Both the position numbers and the translations under genes were made by a program. A DNA stretch of 64,000 nt from assembly GCF_029433095.1 (NCBI RefSeq), contig NZ_JARNTX010000006.1:186001-250000 (forward strand), in the 5' to 3' direction. Below, one piece after another: positions 19,515 to 28,926 of the stretch. Under the pieces are notes generated by a model, which worked only from the letters and a program-made list of their open reading frames with translations, was not told the DNA's origin and ran no database searches. The DNA comes from Hymenobacter sp. YC55. GTDB lineage: Bacteria; Bacteroidota; Bacteroidia; Cytophagales; Hymenobacteraceae. Each line of letters starts with the position of its first letter. Positions within the stretch are counted from its first letter, which is position 1.

Positions 19515-20067
19515 AGCGGGGCAGGTAAGTGGGCGGATAGGTAAGTGGGTACCTAGAAAGGAGTGTACCACTCGCCGCCCTTAGAGAACGGAGCTTCATA
19601 GTCGGTTGCCGCTATAGATGGCGTTACCAACCAGGTTCAGTAAAGCTACGCACTGCCAGCCAGGTTTGTACAAGTCATTATCCGAATAGTGATGAATTCC
19701 CGTAATAGTTATCTATTAAGGATCAGCATAGCTAAATCACTATTTTAAGCAGCTCTTATTGCTGCTAATCTCAATCACAATACAAACTACCCTTTCTTCG
19801 CTCCCATTGGGGAGGAAGCGCATCAAGTGAGCGTTTTACTTCACGTATACCTTAACGCTTTACAGGGTTTCCGAATTGTGCAGCGCCTGATGAAATCCAA
19901 TCTCACTGCAAAGTAGCGAGCCAGTTAACTTTGAGTTCGGAAGGGAGGTTATAGCTATGTCCAAATAAAATGTACTAAGTGAAGCGCATTTAGCTCCGAC
20001 GATAGCACCTAACGCACTCGTTTTTAGACAAGCCCGTTAGTTGCGTATCTACTATCAGAGAAGCCGG
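19515..20067. other. Intergenic region upstream of the surface-protein operon
   Basis: About 550 bases without a recognisable gene. It must hold the promoter of the minus-strand surface-protein gene and the 3' end of the GH97 transcript. No clear TAnnTTTG element, operator or hairpin was recognised. Confidence 0.5.
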
Positions 20068-22017
20068 CTATTGTACAAGCTCGATTCTGGCCGCAAATCC
20101 TCCGTCGGGCACCATGGTTAAGGTGACGACTTCGCCGGGCTGAATCGGTTGGACGATGCGCTTGAAGTCCATCGCCTGCACGTCGGCATTTACTCCATCC
20201 TTCAGCAAAGTGAGTTGGTAGCGGGCCCCTTTGGTCAGGAAATCAGTACGCAACGTTACTTCGTGGGTCTTCTCGGCGGTCATTCCCCCCACAAACCACG
20301 TTGAGCCTTTCCGTTTAGCCGTGACTATGTGTTCCCCAACGGCGGCTTCCAAGATGCGCGTTTCGTCCCAGGTTACCGGCACCGACGTGATAAACGACGT
20401 GGTTTCGGGTTCGCGCAGGTAGTTGAAGGGGTTGTCGGCGAGCATTTGCAAGCCGCTTGAGAAGACAATGTACATGGCCAGTTGGTGCGCCCGGGTGCCA
20501 ATGCTCATGGTATTCACCCAGTTGGGGCGGTAGTCCTTGGGGTGACCCGAGCGCATAGCTCCGGGCGTGTAGTCCATGGGGCCTACTGCATTGCGCAAAA
20601 ACGGCAAGAATAGGTTGTTTTTAGGCGTAGCCAGGCCCCCGCCAATATTCTGCTCCATCCCAATGACCCCCTCGTAAGACAACACGTTTGGGTAGGCTAT
20701 TTCTAAGCCAGCCGGTTTGAAAGCGCCGTGAAAGTCAACAAGCAGGTGGTACTTGGCTGCTTTTTTGGCAACGCGGGTGTAGTAGTTGACCATCCACTGG
20801 TCACTGCGGTCCATAAAGTCGATCTTCATGCCTGCAATACCCCACTTCTCCAAAGTTTCAAACACGTTGAAGTTGTTTTCCACGGCCAGCCAAGTAAACC
20901 ACAAGATAATCTTGACGTTCTTGGTTTTGCCGTAGGCAATTAGCTCCTGTAGGTTAATGGTGGGGTTGGGCTCAAAGGGATTGAGCGTGGTTTTGGCCCA
21001 TCCCTCGTCCATGATGATGTAGGGAATACCGAACTTGGAGGCAAAATCGATGTAATACTTGTAGGTGTCCTGGTTGTAGCCGGACTTGAAATCCACCCCG
21101 TAGACGTAGGCATTGTGCCACCACTCCCAAGTCACTTGGCCGGGCTTAATCCATTGGGTTTCTTTGAGTTGATTGGGAGTACTCAGCTTGCTAACCATCT
21201 GATTGGCGACTAATTGCGCGTCCTGATCCGTTACGACGAAAAAGCGCCAGGGGAAAGAACGTTTCCCGGCTGTTTTGGCGATGTAAGGCGCCTCGGTCAC
21301 AATCTTCATGCTCCGGTCCCCATCGGGGCCAAATGTTAACGGGGCTTTCGGAAACGTAGCGCTGACCGTTCGCTCGTCAACGGCTTTAACGAACAAGCCA
21401 GGGTAATCGTAGAGGTCGGCTTCCGAGAACAGCAGTTTGTACTTCCCGGTATCGAACAGAACCGGCAGCACACTCATTTTCTCCCGGTTCACCCGTTTCA
21501 GCATCTGGCGCTGGTACAGGATTTCGTAGGAGGTTTTGAAGCTGCCCGTTTCCAGGTAAGACGTTTCCACCGCATCGGCGAAATGCAGGTGCACGTCTTC
21601 GTTGTTCACCACCACCGAATCCGCTTTATCGGTGATGAACCGATAGGCCACCCCATCGTTATACGCCCGAAACTCCACGCTGAAATCATTTTTGAAGTCC
21701 AGCCTGAGTTGGTTATAGCTGTTTGGTACGGTGCTGTTGATGAGGGGCACCACCGGCTGCAAAGCGGTGTTTACCGTCGTAATTGATTTTTTACGTAGCT
21801 GTGGCCGCTCGCCTAGGGGTTGGTTTGCCAGATTAAGCTGCAAGTAAGAATTCTGCAGTAGCGTTGTGCCACTCATCGAAACCGAGTAACTGATTTTCCC
21901 TTGCAAATCAACCGAGACTTTGATACGCTTATCGGGCGAGAGCAGCGTGATGGGCGCACTGAGCAGGCGAACCGCAACAAGCAAAAACCAGGTAGTGAGG
22001 CAGAGTTTTCTTTGCAT
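20068..22017 (-). CDS. Secreted glycoside hydrolase family 97 (probably retaining)
   Basis: A 649-residue protein with a signal peptide (MQRKLCLTTWFLLVAV to LLSAP). It has the GH97 layout: N-terminal beta-sandwich (ITLLSPDKRIKVSV), catalytic TIM barrel beginning near WEWWHNAYVYGVDF, and a C-terminal beta domain. In the strand bearing MKIDFMDR, D400 takes the place of the nucleophile of retaining GH97 alpha-galactosidases, and E449 in YEGVIGMEQ is the likely acid/base. Inverting SusB-type enzymes use glutamates instead, so a retaining alpha-galactosidase-like activity is inferred. It lies 146 bases downstream of GH92 on the same strand and may be cotranscribed. Confidence 0.92.
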   Translation of the reverse strand: MQRKLCLTTWFLLVAVRLLSAPITLLSPDKRIKVSVDLQGKISYSVSMSGTTLLQNSYLQLNLANQPLGERPQLRKKSITTVNTALQPVVPLINSTVPNSYNQLRLDFKNDFSVEFRAYNDGVAYRFITDKADSVVVNNEDVHLHFADAVETSYLETGSFKTSYEILYQRQMLKRVNREKMSVLPVLFDTGKYKLLFSEADLYDYPGLFVKAVDERTVSATFPKAPLTFGPDGDRSMKIVTEAPYIAKTAGKRSFPWRFFVVTDQDAQLVANQMVSKLSTPNQLKETQWIKPGQVTWEWWHNAYVYGVDFKSGYNQDTYKYYIDFASKFGIPYIIMDEGWAKTTLNPFEPNPTINLQELIAYGKTKNVKIILWFTWLAVENNFNVFETLEKWGIAGMKIDFMDRSDQWMVNYYTRVAKKAAKYHLLVDFHGAFKPAGLEIAYPNVLSYEGVIGMEQNIGGGLATPKNNLFLPFLRNAVGPMDYTPGAMRSGHPKDYRPNWVNTMSIGTRAHQLAMYIVFSSGLQMLADNPFNYLREPETTSFITSVPVTWDETRILEAAVGEHIVTAKRKGSTWFVGGMTAEKTHEVTLRTDFLTKGARYQLTLLKDGVNADVQAMDFKRIVQPIQPGEVVTLTMVPDGGFAARIELVQ

Positions 22018-22039
22018 TAGATCAGCTTCGTAGAGTAGA

Positions 22040-22053
22040 GCACCACGTGGTGC
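22040..22053. promoter_or_regulatory. 14-bp perfect palindrome just before the GH97 gene
   Basis: GCACCACGTGGTGC lies 23-36 bases upstream of the GH97 start codon. Its position would suit an operator or an RNA hairpin. It does not resemble the LacI-type operators in this window. Confidence 0.4.
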
Positions 22054-22112
22054 GAAGGAAAAACTAATTACATGTTCTGGCGCGCCTGCCCATCAGCGTG
22101 GAGGAGCCAGAT

Positions 22113-22130
22113 CTGGCGCTCTTGCGCCAG
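22113..22130. terminator. Small hairpin between GH92 and GH97
   Basis: CTGGCGC and GCGCCAG form a perfect 7-bp stem with a TCTT loop 34 bases after the GH92 stop codon. No T-run follows, so it may attenuate transcription or stabilise mRNA ends rather than terminate fully. Confidence 0.4.
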
Positions 22131-22163
22131 TAAGCCAAGCAGTCGAGCTGCTACAGCATAAGG

Positions 22164-24440
22164 CTACTGTTTCGACAAGGAAAATGGCTTGTCATCAGGG
22201 GCAGTGCCCCGGTTTAAAGCAGGCGTGTTGGCCATGATAAAGCTCAGCCTGCCGCCCTTACTAATATCTTGGTAGGTTAGCCAATTATGGCTGTAGGGCT
22301 TGTCATTCAGCGAGGCAGACTGAATGTATAGGTTGTCCTTGCTATTATTTTGAGCGTCAATAATAAATTTCTTTCCGTCTTCCAGCGTGATGGTTATTTT
22401 ATTGAACACTGGGCTCCCAAGTACATATTGATCGGTGCCCGGACAAACACTATACATGCCTAGTGCGCTTAATACATACCAAGACGAGGTTTGGCCTTGG
22501 TCTTCGTCGCCGGGGTAGCCATCTTCGGTTGCGTTATACAACTTGCGCATCACCTCCCGTGCGTGCAGCTGCGCTTTCCAAGGCTCGCCGCCATAATTGT
22601 ATAAATAAATCATGTGCTGAATAGGCTGGTTGCCATGAGCATACTGCCCCATGTTGGCCATCACCATTTCCGTCATTTCATGAATCATACCGCCGTACGT
22701 ACCCACCTTAACGGTGTTGGAAACTGAAAAAACGGAATCAAGTCGATTATTGAAATTTTTGGTGCCTCCCATTAAATTAATCAGACCCTGAACATCATGA
22801 AAAACCGACCATTGCCAATGCCAAGCATTTCCTTCGGTAAATGGGCCGCCCCATTCTACCGGGTCGAAATTCGGCGTCCATTCCCCATCGATTTTTCTGC
22901 CCCGCATAAATCCTGATGCAGGATCGTAGACGTTTTTGTAATTAAACATCTGCCGAGCAAATATATTTTTATAATGCTCGTTGCCGATAGACGTAGCTAA
23001 TTGATAAGCACAAAAATCATCGTACGCATATTCCAACGTTTTGGCAGTTGCCTCCCCGTATTCAGGATACGGTACATAGCCTAACTGATAATATTCCTTG
23101 AAGCCGTGCCGACCGTTGGATGGCCCCCAGGGGCCCTTGTTGGTTGCTTCGTGTAGGTAGGCTTTCAGCGCCTCTTCCGGATTGAAAGTCCGTATTCCTT
23201 TCGCCCAGGCATCGGCCAGCAAGGATATGGCATGGTTGCCAATCATACTGCCCCCTTCGCCGGGAAATGACCACGACGGCAGCCAGCCGCACTGCTGCTG
23301 GGCGGCCAACAAGGCTTGCATGTACCGCCCGTGCATGGTTGGGTACATGAGGGCGTTTAGTGGAAACTGGGCTCTAAACGTGTCCCAAAAACCCGTATCA
23401 GTGAACATGTAGCCCTCGTGTACCTTGTTGTCGTAGGGGCTGAAATAGTAGGGTTTACTGGCCTTATCGTATTCGTAGAACTGCCGGGAGAAAAGACTTG
23501 CTCGGAAAAAGCAGGAATAGAACGTGGCTTTATCTTCTTCGCTACCGCCTTCCACGGCTATTCTTCCGAGGTGTTTATTCCAAATATCAGCGGCCGCAGC
23601 TTTGGTGGCTGCTAGGCTTTTATACTTGCCCAGTTCCGCTTTCAGCGTCACGTTGGCTTGCTCCTGGCTGATGTAGGAAGAAGCTACTTTGGCCTGTACA
23701 GCTTCGCCTTCCTGAAATTCGAGATACACGCCTATCCCTTCACCGGCGCCTTCCGATTTGCCTTGTTGCACGGTGTTCTTGCGGTTTTCCCACGTGCCGT
23801 AGCTTTTAAAAGGCTTATCAAAAACGACTTCCAGATAACTCTTAAGTAGATTTCCTTTATTGTTTTTATTGTTGCTCACATAGCCAGTTATCTTTCTCTC
23901 AGCTGGCCATATTTTGAGCTCACTAATTCCCGTGTATCCATCTAATACCAAATAGCTGGCTGCCTTTTTCGGGAAAACAAAACGCAGATGCGCGCCACGT
24001 TCAGTGGGCGCAATTTCGGTTGTTATGTTATTATCTAATTTGACTTTATAATAATGGGGTTTTGCAATTTCATTTGCGTGGCTGAAGCCGGTGGCCCGCT
24101 CGTCCTCGTTTACCACAAGCTTACCCGTGACAGGCATAAAGGAAAACACGCAGTAGTCCGTCGTCCACGAACTGCATTGGTGCGCCTGTTGAAAACCCCG
24201 AATTGTTTTTTGGAAATACTGGTATTTCCAGCCGTCCCCATTTTTGCCAGTTTGCGGCGTCCAGGTGTGCATCCCAAAGGGTAAGGCCGTAGTTGGATAA
24301 GTATTGCCTCTGGTAAGCTTGAAGCTGGAATTAGTGCCTTGAAGCGTGTTGACGTATTCTACCAGCCCTTTTTCTTTTGCCGCCAAGGCCACATTCGCAA
24401 GTTGCAGGAACAGGCAAAAACACAGGATGCTCTTAGTCAT
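22164..24440 (-). CDS. Secreted glycoside hydrolase family 92 alpha-mannosidase
   Basis: The ATG at 24440 gives the signal peptide MTKSILCFCLFLQLANVALA; an open extension upstream would run almost into the operator and is not used. The protein shows the GH92 N-terminal sandwich (NTLQGTNSSFKLTRGNTYPT) and the catalytic (alpha/alpha)6 domain. Likely catalytic acid is E536 in EGNAWHWQW, and the base pair D645/D647 lies in YPGDEDQGQ, at nearly the same numbers as characterised family members. GH92 enzymes are calcium-dependent inverting exo-alpha-mannosidases. A LacI-type operator lies 131 bases upstream of the start. Parts of the gene are A+T-richer than its neighbours. Confidence 0.94.
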   Translation of the reverse strand: MTKSILCFCLFLQLANVALAAKEKGLVEYVNTLQGTNSSFKLTRGNTYPTTALPFGMHTWTPQTGKNGDGWKYQYFQKTIRGFQQAHQCSSWTTDYCVFSFMPVTGKLVVNEDERATGFSHANEIAKPHYYKVKLDNNITTEIAPTERGAHLRFVFPKKAASYLVLDGYTGISELKIWPAERKITGYVSNNKNNKGNLLKSYLEVVFDKPFKSYGTWENRKNTVQQGKSEGAGEGIGVYLEFQEGEAVQAKVASSYISQEQANVTLKAELGKYKSLAATKAAAADIWNKHLGRIAVEGGSEEDKATFYSCFFRASLFSRQFYEYDKASKPYYFSPYDNKVHEGYMFTDTGFWDTFRAQFPLNALMYPTMHGRYMQALLAAQQQCGWLPSWSFPGEGGSMIGNHAISLLADAWAKGIRTFNPEEALKAYLHEATNKGPWGPSNGRHGFKEYYQLGYVPYPEYGEATAKTLEYAYDDFCAYQLATSIGNEHYKNIFARQMFNYKNVYDPASGFMRGRKIDGEWTPNFDPVEWGGPFTEGNAWHWQWSVFHDVQGLINLMGGTKNFNNRLDSVFSVSNTVKVGTYGGMIHEMTEMVMANMGQYAHGNQPIQHMIYLYNYGGEPWKAQLHAREVMRKLYNATEDGYPGDEDQGQTSSWYVLSALGMYSVCPGTDQYVLGSPVFNKITITLEDGKKFIIDAQNNSKDNLYIQSASLNDKPYSHNWLTYQDISKGGRLSFIMANTPALNRGTAPDDKPFSLSKQ

Positions 24441-24571
24441 ACCATAAGGGATTTTGAATCGCAGTTTTATCTTCTGCAGAATGTATGTGCAAGATTCACC
24501 TTCATGCTTCGTTGCTGTTGCTGCGCTTGGTTGCGGCAATTGGCTCCGGGTTTCTCTAGGTGGCACAATCT

Positions 24572-24589
24572 AGCAAAAACGTTTTAGCA
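24572..24589. promoter_or_regulatory. LacI-type operator upstream of GH92
   Basis: Read on the minus strand the site is TGCTAAAACGTTTTTGCT. One half, TGCTAAAAC, is identical to a half-site of the susC operators, and the CG centre is kept. It lies between the stop codon of the PHP-like gene and the GH92 start. It implies that GH92 (and perhaps GH97) has its own promoter under the same regulator as susCD. Confidence 0.75.
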
Positions 24590-24597
24590 TATCAACC

Positions 24598-26679
24598 CTA
24601 TTTGTGCAGGTAAATCGTTTGCGTATAAGCGCCGTTGGCAGCTACGTCCCAGGCTTCCAAGCGTACCCATTTACGGTTGGCGAGGTCGGCCGGAATCCGG
24701 AAGGTCTGTTGACTAAACGACGTGGTGGAGTTCAACTCTATCCGCTGCCGGTACACTTTCTGGCCGTCGCCCGAAATGATTTCAGCGAAGGCCATCGGGA
24801 AGGTCCAGCGCAACTCGAAGGCTACGTCGGCCTTAGTGGGGTTCGGTAGGGTGGCCGTTTGGCCCGAGCCGGTGCCGTTGACGGTGAACGAGGGTATAAG
24901 TACTTCCCCGGTGGAAGAGAAAAATTTGCCGTGCTGCATAGCATCTAGCACGGGCTGCCAGCCGTCGGCGAATTTCGGTAGGGTGGGTAGCTGCAAGTAG
25001 TTTACGTTCAGGTGGGCGTACATCTCGTTTTCGGAGGTGACAGTGAACAAGTCGGCTTCCGAAATCATGGTCTTTTTCAAGCCCCAATTGTTCATGTCGT
25101 CCAGTAGGTCTAGGGCTCGTTTGCCAAGGCGCGGCTGCGACAGGTCGGCCGGAATGGGTTTCCAAGCTGCGCCCATAAACCGGTCGGATTGGAAAAACGC
25201 CTCGTCTCGGTACTTGTCCGGAAAACCAACCGACCCTTTGGTGCGGGCGTGTGCCGTCCACGCCAAGCCTTTTTCAGCCTGCAACAAGGCCAGCATGTCG
25301 TTTTTGTCGCCCACGTGGTAAACTTTGCCATACTTGGCATCGGGGCGCACAAAAGGCACTTCAGGGTCTCGGGCCATTACCCAATACACGGGCTTAGAGA
25401 AAAGCTCCAGCCAGTGCCCGCCCAGAAACTCGTTGGGCTCTTCGCCCGGCAGCAACAGAAAGCTCTCATTGGATGAGGTGCGACACAGCTCAAACAAAGC
25501 CTCTAACTCCTTCAGGCGTTGCTCGTCGGGCCCCTTTGGGTGTGCCGTGTAGTGAAACTCGCCGAGGTGCACGATGTCGAGGCCCAAGCCCCGAAACACC
25601 CGCACGAATTCCGGCACGCCGCTTTCTGCCTTGCCCGCTAGCATAGCTTTCATCACATACTCGTTGTGGAAGTGGCTGGACATGGTTTTGTAACCCGGCA
25701 GACGCACATAGGTGTCTTGGTGGGTGTACTGCTTAACGCTTTCCAGCAGCGGTGCGGCAGATTCTGAGCCTAGGAGGCAATAGAAGTTGAGCCGTTGCGC
25801 TGTGTTGGGCGGCGCGTTGAACCACGGCACGTACCGACGGTCGCCATACAGGTCTTGGCGGATGCCTAGGCCGTAGCCCGGTACCAAGCGGCGGTAGTTG
25901 TTGCCGAACCAAGTGAACTTAAGGTTGAATGCCTCGTCCAGAGGATAAAAATACTGGTGGGGAGCCGGAAAGATTGCCAAGCTGCCGCCGGTGGTTTCGC
26001 CTACCAGCGCCCGGCATTTCACGGCTAGGTTACGGCTACTATCGGCGGCACCGATGGCTGCACTCTGAAAGCTGTTATCGGTGGCGGCCCAGCTGATTTT
26101 GCTCCACACCGGCTTTTGACTGACCAGCCCAGCATCGTAGATAATGGCTGTCGAATCGACGGGGGTAGTCATTACCGCCGCTATGTTAAACAAGGGGCTG
26201 CCGTGGTAGAAGGTCACCTCCAAGCTGCCACTAAAGTTAGGCGCTTCGAGTTCACCAATCCGCACGATGGTGCGGGCCCCCTGGCTGCTCACGGCGGCGC
26301 GGCGCTTGCTCATGCTCACCCTGTGCGCCTGGAAGGGCTTGTTGGGCACTTTGTCGAAGAAGATGTTCCACCCGTTCTGGGAGCGTAAGTCGCGCTTGCC
26401 AACGGTTAGCACAAACTCCGGTTGCAGGCCTGTTCCCACTACCTGGTACTTTCCGCCTTTGCTGACTTGAATGCTAGTCAACAGCGGACCATTCTGCGCC
26501 AGGTTGAAAATCATTTTGCCTTTGTTTGACTTCCCAGTTGGCCAGTTTACTTCCAGCGCATCACCTTTCACGAGCACTGTGGCCCCTCCTTTTTTATCGA
26601 AGGCTTTGGCATCCACTGGTATCTGACAGTGGGCGGCAAAGCCGCAAACAAGCAATAAGAGAAGGAGGCTGCTCTTCAT
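24598..26679 (-). CDS. Secreted PHP-like metal-dependent hydrolase candidate, function unknown
   Basis: A 693-residue protein with a signal peptide (MKSSLLLLLLVCGFAAHC). The first half looks all-beta. The second half has features of PHP/amidohydrolase barrels: an H-x-H pair (H336 and H338 in HFHNEY), GLDIVHLGEFHY, a PGEEPNEFLGGHW stretch, TAHARTKGS and an acidic SEADLF near the end. This spacing of histidines and acids suggests a metal site, but the family is not one I recognise and the activity is unknown. It ends 157 bases before the GH92 start on the same strand and is probably part of the glycan locus. Confidence 0.75.
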   Translation of the reverse strand: MKSSLLLLLLVCGFAAHCQIPVDAKAFDKKGGATVLVKGDALEVNWPTGKSNKGKMIFNLAQNGPLLTSIQVSKGGKYQVVGTGLQPEFVLTVGKRDLRSQNGWNIFFDKVPNKPFQAHRVSMSKRRAAVSSQGARTIVRIGELEAPNFSGSLEVTFYHGSPLFNIAAVMTTPVDSTAIIYDAGLVSQKPVWSKISWAATDNSFQSAAIGAADSSRNLAVKCRALVGETTGGSLAIFPAPHQYFYPLDEAFNLKFTWFGNNYRRLVPGYGLGIRQDLYGDRRYVPWFNAPPNTAQRLNFYCLLGSESAAPLLESVKQYTHQDTYVRLPGYKTMSSHFHNEYVMKAMLAGKAESGVPEFVRVFRGLGLDIVHLGEFHYTAHPKGPDEQRLKELEALFELCRTSSNESFLLLPGEEPNEFLGGHWLELFSKPVYWVMARDPEVPFVRPDAKYGKVYHVGDKNDMLALLQAEKGLAWTAHARTKGSVGFPDKYRDEAFFQSDRFMGAAWKPIPADLSQPRLGKRALDLLDDMNNWGLKKTMISEADLFTVTSENEMYAHLNVNYLQLPTLPKFADGWQPVLDAMQHGKFFSSTGEVLIPSFTVNGTGSGQTATLPNPTKADVAFELRWTFPMAFAEIISGDGQKVYRQRIELNSTTSFSQQTFRIPADLANRKWVRLEAWDVAANGAYTQTIYLHK

Positions 26680-27196
26680 ATGGAGGAATGGGGAAAGCTC
26701 GGCGAGGCTGCCGGTTCAGGTGGTGGGAGTTATGATTCGATAGTCGAGTTGTTGGAAAGCCAATTTTCGGTTATGCCAGCGTGTAGCATTCTTTTCCTTA
26801 AAGAGAGAATCGCTAATCATACACCGATGTTGTGGTGAGAGAAATAAGGATGGAAGCCAAGCTGCCTTGTTGCCTGACTTGTTCCTGCTAGTTCTCGGAT
26901 AATATGGTATCAGGACTTTGTGCTCGTGTGACGTACTGACGACGGCTGTGCTATAGTAAGCTAAGTAATTGCCTTGCATGCCATGCAAGTACACGTTTAG
27001 AACTGCCTCTTAATAAGTATTATGATTGAACATAGCACTTATTTATTGGACATACATCGGGCAGGGCTTTCCTAGTGTCTGGCACCAGGTTGTATACCTG
27101 CCTCGTTTGATTAAAGTAAATGTCGATGAAAGGCGAGAAGTCACTAAGTGGTTAGGAGAGTGGTTGTGCTCCTCGCAAAAGCAGTAATTTTAGATT
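26680..27196. other. Divergent intergenic region between the PHP-like and AraC genes
   Basis: 517 bases without a credible gene. It must hold both divergent promoters. The only structured element seen is the 17-bp palindrome at 26973-26989. Confidence 0.55.
26973..26989. promoter_or_regulatory. 17-bp palindrome in the divergent region
   Basis: CTTGCATGCCATGCAAG consists of two perfect 8-base arms around one central base. It is placed between divergent promoters, so it is a candidate operator; the binder is unknown. Confidence 0.45.
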
Positions 27197-28087
27197 ATGC
27201 ACGTGCTCAACAGTAATCAGCAAGTACCCGTCTATACTTCCGAACGCAACCAAGAAAGCAAGAGCAAGCTGTTCACCATAGTGCGCTCAGAAGGCGCCTT
27301 GGTTTACGAAGAGGATTTGCTGATACCCCACCGCAAAGCGCATCATCTGCTGGTTTTCGTGAAGCATAACCCCGGGCGTCATTGGGTGGATATGACGGCC
27401 TATGAGCGCAAAGACAACACGCTGTACTTTACGGCCCCGCATCAAATTCTAGTAAAAGAAGCTCCGACTCCCTTTTGGGGCACCTACCTAACAGTCAATG
27501 ACGAGTTCTTGGCTCTGGAGCAGAACGCCTCCTTACGGGAACTGCCGCTCATTCAAAACCCTCAGAACGGACATGAATTGCTGCTTACGGCGGCGGATGC
27601 GGCCTTTGTTGAGGAGATGCTAATCAGGCTTCATGATGAATATCAACGTCCCGGCGAGTGGCAGCACAGGATGCTGACTGCTTGCCTAACGGTGCTGCTC
27701 ACGTATCTGAGCCGTTTGTACAACGAGCAGTTTACGGGCGCCGAGCCTTCGGCTGATAAGTTGTTGCTAAAGACCTATCAGGCCAAGATCGAGGAATGTT
27801 TCCGCGAACTGCATGAAGTGGGACAGTATGCAGCGCTGTTGAATATTTCACCAGGGCATTTAAGTGAGGTGGTGAAAGCCCAGAGTGGTAAACCTGCCAT
27901 CAAGCACCTGCATGTGCGGCTGGTGCTCGAAGCCCGGCGTCTGCTGTTTTATACCCATCATTCGCTCAAGGAAATTGCCTTCGACCTTGGGTTTTCCGAT
28001 GCGTCTTATTTCAACCGCTTCTTCAAACGCGAAACTGGCCTCACCCCAGCCGAGTACCGAACCGGCATCCGTAAAATGTACCAGTAA
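27197..28087 (+). CDS. AraC-family transcriptional regulator
   Basis: A 296-residue regulator. The N-terminal 180 residues look like a cupin-type sensing domain, and the last 100 residues are the double helix-turn-helix of AraC proteins, with YAALLNISPGHLSEVVK and the closing IAFDLGFSDASYFNRFFK motif followed by TGLTPAEYR. It lies 76 bases upstream of an SDR gene on the same strand. In Bacteroidota such regulator/oxidoreductase pairs are common and the SDR is the likely target (inference). Confidence 0.93.
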   Translation: MHVLNSNQQVPVYTSERNQESKSKLFTIVRSEGALVYEEDLLIPHRKAHHLLVFVKHNPGRHWVDMTAYERKDNTLYFTAPHQILVKEAPTPFWGTYLTVNDEFLALEQNASLRELPLIQNPQNGHELLLTAADAAFVEEMLIRLHDEYQRPGEWQHRMLTACLTVLLTYLSRLYNEQFTGAEPSADKLLLKTYQAKIEECFRELHEVGQYAALLNISPGHLSEVVKAQSGKPAIKHLHVRLVLEARRLLFYTHHSLKEIAFDLGFSDASYFNRFFKRETGLTPAEYRTGIRKMYQ

Positions 28088-28163
28088 TACCGCGGAATGG
28101 GTGCCAGCCACGCCCTTAGCGCCCGATAATTTTGTGCTGTTAATCAAGCAATCATCATTGATC

Positions 28164-28901
28164 ATGAAGACAGCACTCATCACCGGCGCCAACAAAAGCA
28201 TAGGCTTCGAAACGGCCCGGCAGTTACTCGAAAACGGCTTTCATGTGTACCTCGGCAGCCGCGATTTGCAAAAAGGCCAACAAGCCGCTGACCAGTTGAA
28301 ATCGGAAGGCCTGACGGAAGTGGAGCCCCTCCAGATTGATGTAGCGGATGGCGCCTCCATCGCCGCTGCACGGGAGGCTCTGGGTCAGAAAACTCAGGTG
28401 CTGGATGTGCTCATCAACAATGCCGGCATTCTCGGGGATCCCTCGCAACCGGCGCTTACCAGCCCCGTCAGCATGATCAAAGAGGTGTTTGAGACGAACG
28501 TATTCGGGGTAATTGAAGTAACGCAGGCCTTTGTTGACCTGATGCGCCAGTCGCCGGAGCCCCGGATTGTCAACGTAACGTCGGGGTTAGGCTCGCTCAC
28601 GTTGCACAACGATCCTTCTTGGAGGTATTACGCGGTGAAGGGCGCGGCCTATCAACCGTCTAAAGCGGCTCTGAACGCCTATACCATCATGCTGGCCTAC
28701 GAACTGCGCGATACGCCTTTCAAGGTAAACGCGGTGGACCCCGGGTATACCGCGACCGATTTCAACCACCACAGCGGCCACGGCAGCGTGCAGGATGCCG
28801 CCGCTCGCGTTGTAAAAGCCGCCCTGTTGGGTCCGAACGGGCCAACAAGTCAGTTTTTCAGTGATGATAATGCGCCGGAAACCGGCATCAGCCCCTGGTA
28901 A
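28164..28901 (+). CDS. SDR-family NAD(P)-dependent oxidoreductase
   Basis: A 245-residue classical short-chain dehydrogenase. The ATG at 28164 places the cofactor motif TGANKSIG at residues 7-14. NNAG occurs near residue 88, the catalytic Y163-x-x-x-K167 is in YQPSKAA, and the catalytic serine region is VNVTSGLGSL. It resembles the plant-type carbonyl reductase branch (YYAVKGAAYQPSKAALNAY segment). The substrate is unknown. It follows the AraC gene, and its 3' end faces a 31-bp bidirectional terminator. Confidence 0.92.
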   Translation: MKTALITGANKSIGFETARQLLENGFHVYLGSRDLQKGQQAADQLKSEGLTEVEPLQIDVADGASIAAAREALGQKTQVLDVLINNAGILGDPSQPALTSPVSMIKEVFETNVFGVIEVTQAFVDLMRQSPEPRIVNVTSGLGSLTLHNDPSWRYYAVKGAAYQPSKAALNAYTIMLAYELRDTPFKVNAVDPGYTATDFNHHSGHGSVQDAAARVVKAALLGPNGPTSQFFSDDNAPETGISPW

Positions 28902-28926
28902 ACCAATCTGCCAGAGTAGCAGCATT

